From an uncultured Oscillospiraceae bacterium (GTDB lineage: Bacteria > Bacillota > Clostridia > Oscillospirales > Ruminococcaceae), in contig CAKSHT010000082.1 in NCBI GenBank assembly GCA_934457235.1, positions 1 through 10,287 of the forward strand: a DNA stretch of 10,287 nucleotides. The letters run 5' to 3'. How positions within the stretch are numbered: the first letter of the stretch is position 1; each line of letters begins with the position of its first letter. This document shows, in pieces, positions 5,761 through 10,287 of this stretch. Under the pieces are notes generated by a model. The model did not search any database. It was given only the letters and a program-made list of their open reading frames with translations, and was not told the origin of the DNA. Position numbers and translations under genes: made by a program.

Positions 5761-6831
5761 TTATTTGTTCTTATTTAGTCTGGAAAGCTCCAGAATTCTT
5801 CTGAAACCGGCGTCCGTGGAAGCCCATTTTTCCTCCACCGACTTTTTCTGCTCCGGAGTGCCATATTCATAGTAATAGTTATCCAGAAATTCCTGACCGA
5901 TAGTCACCGGGGCTTTATGAGGCTTCACAGGCATCATTGCCGGGAAATACTGCCGCTTCATCATTCCGGTGATCTTTGCGGATTCCTCCGGCGTGAATTC
6001 AATGGTTATATTCCGTACATGCCTGCTGTTGTCCAGAATCTCGAAAACCAGATCTACACTTGCCTTAAGCTTCATCTGTTCGCTGGAACGCTTCGGATCC
6101 ACCAGGCTGAACTCATAAACGATATCGTACCGCCTGACCTCCTGACCGCCGACAACCAGCCTGCCGTCTTCCAGCATTGGCTTTGACATGTCGAGCGCCT
6201 GCCTGTTCCAGCCGATGAACACGTACATTGCGTTGTCCATGATCTTCTTGTCGGCAGTTACCCAGAATGAAACCCCGCGCTGAAACGCATAAACATCGAC
6301 AAGCTCGCTGACCTGAAAGCCGTTCTCCGCGACTCTCTGCAGCGAAAGCCCCAGCCCGTGCATCAGATAGTCCCTGTGCTTAAACGGGATATTGCGTTTG
6401 TATTTTCTGACGAAATCACTGCCGGACATGTCGCTGTCAAGGTCCTGCGCCATGCTGAGCAGCCTGTCACCCTCGTAGTTCACGCTTTGAGCGCACTCTA
6501 TCGGTATTATCCCCGCCTCGCGGTAGAAATCGCACATAACGCCCTTGGCGAACTGATAATTAACGATATAGGCATTGCCGTTGTAAAACAGCCCCTGCTG
6601 TCCCTGGTGCAACCTGCGGGACATGGAGTGCTCCCCGCCTTCCATGCTGTCCTTTACGAGCATTTCCTCCACCTTTGGGATAAGATATGTCGTTATTGCG
6701 TCCTCTGCGGCGTTGAGCATGTGCTGCTCCCTGTCGCATGCCGTGATATAACACAGTATCTGCTGATTTATGCAGCGTATCACATCGCCGGTTTCCTGGC
6801 TCTGATATAGGCTCTGATATAGGCAGTCCAT
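5761..6831 (-). CDS. Conserved-looking hypothetical protein in the aroQ operon
   Basis: A 356-residue soluble protein that I cannot assign to a family. It has no signal peptide or membrane helix. The N-terminal third is helical (residues 14-65). A central part is rich in aromatic residues (YNGNAYIVNYQFAKGVMCDFY; VYAFQRGVSFWVTADKKI; MYVFIGWNR). A later segment looks like a beta-sheet (RRYDIVYEFSLVD, KLKASVDLVFEI). The C-terminus is charged and helical (TPEQKKSVEEKW). No nucleotide-binding or metal motif stands out. The ATG has AAAGGAGAGG just upstream, overlapping the stop of the preceding gene ten bases away, and aroQ begins 19 bases downstream, so it is expressed as part of this operon. A 12-base tandem repeat lies at codons 3-10. 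Base composition is like its neighbours, arguing against recent transfer. Confidence 0.85.
   Translation of the reverse strand: MDCLYQSLYQSQETGDVIRCINQQILCYITACDREQHMLNAAEDAITTYLIPKVEEMLVKDSMEGGEHSMSRRLHQGQQGLFYNGNAYIVNYQFAKGVMCDFYREAGIIPIECAQSVNYEGDRLLSMAQDLDSDMSGSDFVRKYKRNIPFKHRDYLMHGLGLSLQRVAENGFQVSELVDVYAFQRGVSFWVTADKKIMDNAMYVFIGWNRQALDMSKPMLEDGRLVVGGQEVRRYDIVYEFSLVDPKRSSEQMKLKASVDLVFEILDNSRHVRNITIEFTPEESAKITGMMKRQYFPAMMPVKPHKAPVTIGQEFLDNYYYEYGTPEQKKSVEEKWASTDAGFRRILELSRLNKNK
6798..6824. repeat. 12-base tandem repeat inside a coding start region
   Basis: The unit GGCTCTGATATA occurs twice in direct succession (6798-6809, 6810-6821), followed by GGC of a third copy. In the - strand gene it encodes LYQS twice, a few residues after the start methionine. 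The unit is a multiple of three, so copy-number change would keep the frame. It looks like a simple duplication by replication slippage. Confidence 0.9.
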
Positions 6832-6841
6832 GTCCTCTCCT

Positions 6842-7684
6842 TTACAGCGATTCGAAGTAACGTTTCATCTCCGCCGCGTCCTCCGCCTGAGTACCTGCAG
6901 ATTCACAGATTATCGACGGCTGCATATTGCGGTCGTGTATCTCCTGCATGAGCGGCTGATATTCCGGGCCAAACTGCGTGTCCTCGAAAGTCAGGTGGCG
7001 CTTCTCGCCGCCGGCGGTGTACTCTATGCGGCTGAAATGGATATGCATATTGTCCAGGCGCTCCCTGCCGAGCTTATTTTCGATGAGATCCAGCATATGC
7101 GCGTAGTCCTCGCGGCAGGTTATTCCGCCGTGGGTGCGGGCGTAAAGATGTCCGAAATCCACCGTCGGCAGGAATCTTTCGTCAACGCCGCACAGCTCCA
7201 GGACTTCTTCAAGCGTACCGAGCTGATTCACCTTACCCATCGTTTCCGGACAGATGATGATTTGGGAAAGTCCCTCTGCGTCAAGGCGCTCCTGCGCTCT
7301 CTTCAGTGTGTCCCTGGCAAGCTCCGTGGCTTCCTCACGGGTCATTTTGGAGCAGCTTCCGCTGTGAACGACTATCTTCCTTGCGCCGACCGAATATGCT
7401 GCCTGCGCCGACTGAAAGATATACTCCACGCTCTTCAGACGCGTTTCCTCCTCGACGGAAGAAAGCGAGATGAAATACGGAGCGTGCAGCGTGACATAAA
7501 TCCCGTGCTCCTTGGCCAGTCCCGGAAGAAGCGCCGGCGTTTTTTCGCTGAGCCGCACCCCGCGTCCGCACTCGATCTCATAGCCGTTAAGCCCCATTGA
7601 AGCCAGGTACTCCGGCAGCTGATCGGGGAACTTGCGCTTTCCCCAGCTTGCGGCATTGCCGCCCGGTCCGAATGATATCGCCAT
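6842..7684 (-). CDS. Endonuclease IV-like TIM-barrel protein
   Basis: A 280-residue xylose-isomerase-like TIM barrel of the AP endonuclease 2 family. By analogy to Nfo it would cut DNA at abasic sites with three zinc ions. Candidate ligands are in the right order: His67 (LHAPY), His107 (VVHSGS), Glu147 (ICPETMG), Asp176 and His179 (DFGHLY), His214 (HIHFS), His230 (KRH) and Glu261 (CES). The Asp of the Nfo D-R-H triplet is Lys228 here, so the third zinc site is altered and true AP endonuclease activity is uncertain. The start at 7684 forms TAATG with the yqeG stop and has GGAGGAGAAG just before it; an in-frame extension to 7759 would lie wholly inside yqeG. Ten bases separate it from the next gene. 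Confidence 0.87.
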   Translation of the reverse strand: MAISFGPGGNAASWGKRKFPDQLPEYLASMGLNGYEIECGRGVRLSEKTPALLPGLAKEHGIYVTLHAPYFISLSSVEEETRLKSVEYIFQSAQAAYSVGARKIVVHSGSCSKMTREEATELARDTLKRAQERLDAEGLSQIIICPETMGKVNQLGTLEEVLELCGVDERFLPTVDFGHLYARTHGGITCREDYAHMLDLIENKLGRERLDNMHIHFSRIEYTAGGEKRHLTFEDTQFGPEYQPLMQEIHDRNMQPSIICESAGTQAEDAAEMKRYFESL

Positions 7685-8184
7685 TACTTCTCCTCCAGCT
7701 TTGAATAATCCCTGTGGAACACCCAGCTCTCGATATGCCGTTTCAGCCGGAAAGTCCACGTTTTCTCCAGGTGGAAAGGTTCCACCAGCACTGTACGTAT
7801 CCCGGCGAGATTGCCAGCCATCACGTCCGTGAATATCTGGTCGCCGACCACAAGCGCCTCAGACTTCTTCACGCCCATCGCTTTTACTGCGCGGTTCACG
7901 CCGAAAGTCAGCGGCTTGGCGCCATTCGCGGTGAACTCCAGACCCAGCTTTGCGGCGAGCGGACCCACGCGCTTGTTGGTGTTGTTTGACACCACGCGCA
8001 TTTTTATTCCCAGTCCGCGCATTTTGTCAAGCCATTCGTCCACGCCGGACTCCGCCGAGGGATTTCCGTGCATGGACAGGGTGTTGTCCATATCCAGCAC
8101 GAGGGCTTTCACATCGTTTTCGCGCAGGAATTTTTCATCTATCTGCAATACGCTTTTCAGCCAGAATGTAGGCTTGAACAGCAT
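7684..8184 (-). CDS. yqeG: YqeG family HAD IIIA-type phosphatase
   Basis: A 166-residue HAD-superfamily protein of the YqeG type. Related proteins include eukaryotic and plastid phosphatidylglycerophosphate phosphatases, but the bacterial substrate is not settled. HAD motifs are complete: motif I LDMDNTL with Asp31 and Asp33, motif II VVSNNT with Ser66, the lysine at 90 (GAKP), and motif IV VVGDQIFTD with Asp115 and Asp120. The N-terminal FKPTFWLKSV and the C-terminal basic, aromatic segment are typical of the family and may touch the membrane. The ATG has AAGGAGG seven bases upstream. Its usual partners (yqeH, aroE) are absent; here it heads a run with the TIM-barrel gene, the unrecognised gene, aroQ and the M24 peptidase. 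A terminator lies directly before its ribosome site. Confidence 0.93.
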   Translation of the reverse strand: MLFKPTFWLKSVLQIDEKFLRENDVKALVLDMDNTLSMHGNPSAESGVDEWLDKMRGLGIKMRVVSNNTNKRVGPLAAKLGLEFTANGAKPLTFGVNRAVKAMGVKKSEALVVGDQIFTDVMAGNLAGIRTVLVEPFHLEKTWTFRLKRHIESWVFHRDYSKLEEK

Positions 8185-8197
8185 CAGGTTCCTCCTT

Positions 8198-8231
8198 AAA
8201 ACAATTAAACCGGACAGAAAACTGCCCGGTT
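8198..8231 (-). terminator. Intrinsic terminator of rpsU
   Basis: On the - strand AACCGGGCAG (8231 to 8222) pairs with CTGTCCGGTT (8217 to 8208) over 10 pairs including one G-U, with a TTTT tetraloop, followed by TAATTGTTTT. It lies about 38 bases after the rpsU stop. The U-tract runs directly into the AAGGAGG of yqeG, leaving no room for another promoter downstream of it. Confidence 0.85.
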
Positions 8232-8268
8232 CAACCGTTGTGTTTTAGTCGCACTAAGCTCAGAAAGA

Positions 8269-8442
8269 TCAGAACTTACGCTTGCGAGCAGCTTCGGACT
8301 TCTTTTTACGTTTTACCGAAGGCTTTTCGTAATGCTCTCTCTTACGAACTTCAGCAAGAACGCCGTCCCTTGCGCATGAACGCTTGAAACGCTTGAGCGC
8401 GGTATCAAGAGATTCATTTTTGCCAAGACGAATTTCTGCCAT
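8269..8442 (-). CDS. rpsU: 30S ribosomal protein S21
   Basis: A 57-residue, strongly basic protein of the small ribosomal subunit that sits near the anti-Shine-Dalgarno end of 16S rRNA and helps initiation. The chain begins [20 protein letters not shown], continues with [12 protein letters not shown] and ends in a Lys/Arg-rich tail ([14 protein letters not shown]), all typical of S21. The ATG at 8442 has a GGAGGG ribosome site about eight bases upstream. It is monocistronic in layout, with its own consensus promoter and a terminator after the stop. Because it is so short it is easy to miss: a different reading frame over the same bases (8313-8501) gives a meaningless open frame. Confidence 0.97.
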   Translation of the reverse strand: MAEIRLGKNESLDTALKRFKRSCARDGVLAEVRKREHYEKPSVKRKKKSEAARKRKF

Positions 8443-8515
8443 CTATATTTCCCTCCCTTTGCCAAAAGGCATAGGTTTTCTACATAATAGTAGTTATACA
8501 AAAAGTATATAATTA

Positions 8516-8544
8516 ATTATATCGCAAACACCCAGATTTGTCAA
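8516..8544 (-). promoter_or_regulatory. Consensus sigma-A promoter of rpsU
   Basis: On the - strand a perfect -35 TTGACA (8544 to 8539), a 17-base spacer and a perfect -10 TATAAT (8521 to 8516). Transcription should start near 8509, giving a leader of about 67 bases. The leader begins with a small A/U hairpin, TATAC with GTATA (8509 to 8495). Just before the ribosome site lies another, TGCC-TTTT-GGCA (8471 to 8460). Such a strong promoter fits a ribosomal protein gene. Confidence 0.9.
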
Positions 8545-8630
8545 GCAGTTATCAGAAATTTATTCACTTTTTTTCATTTTCGTGATTTCTGCCAAATACC
8601 GCTGTTGAAATTTGGTGTTTTACAACACAC

Positions 8631-8987
8631 TTAATTCTTGACGATAGTGGAAATATCCACCGGTGTTCCGTCTGCCCAGAGGCGCTCCAGCTGGTAGAAA
8701 TCACGGGTTTCCTCAAGGAATACATGCACGATTATATCGTAGTAGTCCAGAACGATCCAGGTCTGGCTCTGATAGCCCTCAATGCTCTTGGGCTTGACGC
8801 CCTTTATGCCGAGCTGATATTCGACTTCATCAGCAAGCGCCTTGACCTGCGTTGTGCTGGTCGCGGAAGCGATAACGAAGTAGTTTGCGAGTATCGTCAG
8901 ATCCTCCACCTTGAGTGCAGTGATCTTGTTTGCTTTCTTGGAATCAAGCGCCTTTACGGCGATCTCAAGTTCTTCTCTGTCGGTCAT
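8631..8987 (-). CDS. rsfS: Ribosome silencing factor RsfS
   Basis: A 118-residue protein of the RsfS/Iojap family. It binds ribosomal protein L14 (uL14) on the 50S subunit and blocks joining with the 30S subunit when nutrients are low. The family core is visible: ANYFVIASATSTTQVKALAD at residues 35-53, then WIVLDYYDIIVHVF at 77-90 and ETRDFYQLERLW at 93-104. The start overlaps the yqeK stop as ATGA, with AAGGAG six bases upstream, so the two are translationally coupled, as in many Firmicutes. No U-tract terminator is clear after its stop; only weak stem-loops without a U-tract are found at 8592-8628 before the rpsU promoter. Confidence 0.96.
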   Translation of the reverse strand: MTDREELEIAVKALDSKKANKITALKVEDLTILANYFVIASATSTTQVKALADEVEYQLGIKGVKPKSIEGYQSQTWIVLDYYDIIVHVFLEETRDFYQLERLWADGTPVDISTIVKN

Positions 8988-9577
8988 AAGATCTCCTTGT
9001 CCTTGTTGTATTTCAGATAGTAATTGTATGCTTCAAAAGTGTAATGCGGCAGGTGCCCGCACTTCTTGCAGACGTCCATGATATTGTACGCCAGCGCCAC
9101 AGCCATAGCCTTGTCCAGACTAGCGTGGCATATCTTGCGGAATTTGTCCACGTCCTTGTAGCTGCGCTCTGCGGATATCATATCCCCCAGGTACACTATC
9201 TTTTCCAGCAGCGTCATTTTCGCGCAGCCGATGGTGTGAAAGCGTATCCCGGCGAGTATCTCCTCGTCGTCGATGCCGAGCTTGTCCCGGACGTAAGCCG
9301 CACCCGCCACTGCATGCCACAGCGCCGGAGTGTCTATCTCCGCCGGATCCGGCTGAAATCCGCTTTCGACGGTCATCTGCTTCTGCCGCTCCGGGAGATC
9401 CTCTTTCATGATATCATGGAGCATTCCCGCGAGATAACAGCGCTTCTTGTCGCCGCCGAACCTCTCCGCGAGGTCATAGCACGCCTCAGCCACGTTCATT
9501 GTGTGAGTGAAGCGCTTCTTGGATAGCCTGCCTTTCAGCAGCTCCTCGTATTGATCAAATTCCTTGTATCTGCTCAA
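8984..9577 (-). CDS. yqeK: YqeK family HD-domain Ap4A hydrolase (symmetrical)
   Basis: A 197-residue HD-domain phosphohydrolase; YqeK proteins split diadenosine tetraphosphate into two ADP and so limit a stress nucleotide. Metal-site residues are in order: His25 (RFTHTMNV), His54-Asp55 (GMLHDIMK), His88 (LWHAVAG), His114 (RFHTIG) and Asp132 (YLGDMI). The start is TTG at 9577, supported by GGAGG (9587-9591) nine bases upstream and by family length. That GGAGG lies in the 3' arm of a perfect small hairpin. It overlaps rsfS by four bases. nadD, which often precedes yqeK, is not seen; instead a DMP19-like gene ends 24 bases upstream. Confidence 0.94.
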   Translation of the reverse strand: MSRYKEFDQYEELLKGRLSKKRFTHTMNVAEACYDLAERFGGDKKRCYLAGMLHDIMKEDLPERQKQMTVESGFQPDPAEIDTPALWHAVAGAAYVRDKLGIDDEEILAGIRFHTIGCAKMTLLEKIVYLGDMISAERSYKDVDKFRKICHASLDKAMAVALAYNIMDVCKKCGHLPHYTFEAYNYYLKYNKDKEIL

Positions 9578-9583
9578 ACAGAA

Positions 9584-9599
9584 TTACCTCCATAGGTAA
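9584..9599 (-). promoter_or_regulatory. Hairpin covering the yqeK ribosome binding site
   Basis: On the - strand TTACCT-ATGG-AGGTAA forms a perfect 6-pair stem with a tetraloop. The GGAGG ribosome site of yqeK is made of the last loop bases and the 3' arm. It lies just after the stop of the preceding gene (9602-9604), so ribosomes finishing that gene would melt it. The structure is visible in sequence; the control role is inferred. Confidence 0.5.
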
Positions 9600-9601
9600 A
9601 G

Positions 9602-9967
9602 TCAGCAAAAAATCTCGTCCTTATGGTTTTCGATAAAAGCCATAAGATGATCTGTCAAAGACGGCTCAAACGAGTAAAATGTGTCGTCGGTGTCCTCAAA
9701 GCCGTTATCTTCGTCTTTGATCTCTTCCAGCGCTTTCAGATAATTGTCAGCGAAACTTTTATCAGCTACCTTTGTCAAAGCTGAAACCAGTTCTTCGGGA
9801 AATGTATCGGGATAGCAGTCGAAATATCCGCAGTGTCCGGCACTGTTCATCTCTGCGTCATACCAGAAACATAGTACGGCTTCTTTCTGAATTTCCGTCA
9901 GAACAGAACGATCCCGGCTGCAAATATCTTCTATAAAAGTGTTCCACCTGATTGCTTCATCTGTCAT
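9602..9967 (-). CDS. DMP19/DUF4375-like protein
   Basis: A 121-residue acidic protein resembling the DMP19 (DUF4375) family by its core: a segment ILxEIQKEAVLCFWYDAEMNS-like in pattern (LTEIQKEAVLCFWYDAE), then GHCGYFDCYPD and an EELVSALTKVADK helix, matching the 'E-x-N-N-G-G-F-x-x-F/Y' region loosely. DMP19 members can mimic DNA in some species, but most are uncharacterised. I start it at ATG 9967, where GAGGTG sits at good distance; a GTG at 10045 is in frame and overlaps the upstream stop as GTGA, and would add 26 residues containing CERC. Both are possible. It probably shares a message with the upstream TIGR04076-like gene and with yqeK, 24 bases downstream. Confidence 0.65.
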   Translation of the reverse strand: MTDEAIRWNTFIEDICSRDRSVLTEIQKEAVLCFWYDAEMNSAGHCGYFDCYPDTFPEELVSALTKVADKSFADNYLKALEEIKDEDNGFEDTDDTFYSFEPSLTDHLMAFIENHKDEIFC

Positions 9968-10041
9968 GCTGCACCTCTCACAAAACAAGTTATCAGCCGT
10001 TTTTGCATGGTCCTCTTCACATATACCATCCGCAATAGATG

Positions 10042-10287
10042 TCACGGCTCTTTCCAGAAGCCGCCCTTATGGAAATTCTCGTTGCCGAGCGGCGTAGCGG
10101 TCAGCCGGAATATAATACAGCCGTCCGGGCAGACGATAGTCTTGCTGTATTTGCTGTCGCCGCCGAGGTTCTCAAGGTCTCCGCCGCTGCGGACAGCCTC
10201 CATCAGCGGATACAGCATCATCATGGTCTTGCTGCAAATCCCATAGCCATCGGCATTCACCGGACAGCCATAGGTACAATGGTACTT
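10042..10287 (-). CDS. TIGR04076-like protein, 5' partial
   Basis: The frame is open to the right edge and reads KYHCTYGCPVN before the GTG at 10260, so that GTG is probably internal and the real start lies outside the window. The visible 81 residues resemble the small TIGR04076 family of unknown function: a Cys-containing loop, then GICSKTMMMLYPLMEAVRSG in place of the usual 'G-I-C-P-x-A-F-x-x-L-Y-P' segment, GGDL, and a VCPDG-IIFRL strand in place of 'C-P-D...V-x-F-x-L'. Several cysteines are kept, so metal or redox binding is possible. The stop overlaps a possible GTG start of the next gene. Assignment is from remembered family pattern. Confidence 0.6.
   Translation of the reverse strand, partial: KYHCTYGCPVNADGYGICSKTMMMLYPLMEAVRSGGDLENLGGDSKYSKTIVCPDGCIIFRLTATPLGNENFHKGGFWKEP

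Noticed and set aside
6830..7600. Long + strand open frame of 256 codons
   Set aside because: It lies antisense across the endonuclease IV-like gene, which has conserved metal ligands and a strong ribosome site. The antisense product is a motif-free shadow caused by GC-rich third positions.
8313..8501. - strand open frame of 62 codons upstream of and over rpsU
   Set aside because: It is out of frame with the S21 gene at 8269-8442, begins in the leader, and lacks a ribosome site. S21 explains the bases.
8592..8628. Inverted repeats after rsfS (CCAAAT/ATTTGG and GTGTT/AACAC) as a terminator
   Set aside because: Stems are short and A/T rich and no U-tract follows on the - strand, so termination is not supported.
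9044..9526. + strand open frame opposite yqeK
   Set aside because: Antisense to a complete HD-domain gene with all metal residues; no motif of its own.
1..10287. CRISPR arrays, tRNA or rRNA genes, insertion sequences, att sites
   Set aside because: No regularly spaced repeats, no cloverleaf-like segment, no transposase or integrase motifs and no terminal repeats around the AT-rich island were found by reading.

Overview
The window looks like chromosomal DNA from a low-to-moderate GC Firmicute of class Clostridia, probably near Ruminococcus/Oscillospiraceae. This is inferred, not proven. The grounds are: a CD1247-type zinc-ribbon gene beside efp; the Bacillus-like gene order yqhS(aroQ)-yqhT-efp; yqeG and yqeK-rsfS; strong AGGAGG-type ribosome binding sites at nearly every gene; and textbook sigma-A promoters and intrinsic terminators.

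The left part (1-1845) is on the + strand. It holds the 3' part of an AraC/RhaS-type regulator cut by the window edge, then an AT-rich stretch with a near-perfect extended -10 promoter. That promoter drives a small secreted protein of unknown function, which is joined by a TAATG overlap to a small single-pass membrane protein. The outside part of the membrane protein resembles, by pattern only, the ring-building motif of FliF/SctJ proteins. A bidirectional terminator (1849-1882) closes this unit.

Everything from 1887 to the right edge is on the - strand. In transcription order it runs: a partial TIGR04076-like protein, a DMP19/DUF4375-like protein, yqeK and rsfS; then rpsU alone with its own consensus promoter and a terminator; then a tight run of yqeG, an endonuclease IV-like TIM-barrel gene, an unrecognised 356-residue gene, aroQ and an aminopeptidase P-type M24 peptidase; then efp with its own promoter and a structured leader; then the CD1247-type zinc ribbon, a terminator and hisC.

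Most recognised genes serve translation or housekeeping: EF-P, S21, ribosome silencing factor RsfS and the YqeK Ap4A hydrolase act around the ribosome or nucleotide stress, while AroQ and HisC serve aromatic amino acid and histidine synthesis. The less explained parts are the secreted/membrane pair on the left, the 356-residue gene in the aroQ operon, two cases where a terminator sits directly on the next gene's ribosome binding site (hisC, yqeG), and leader structures that could mask ribosome binding sites (efp, yqeK).
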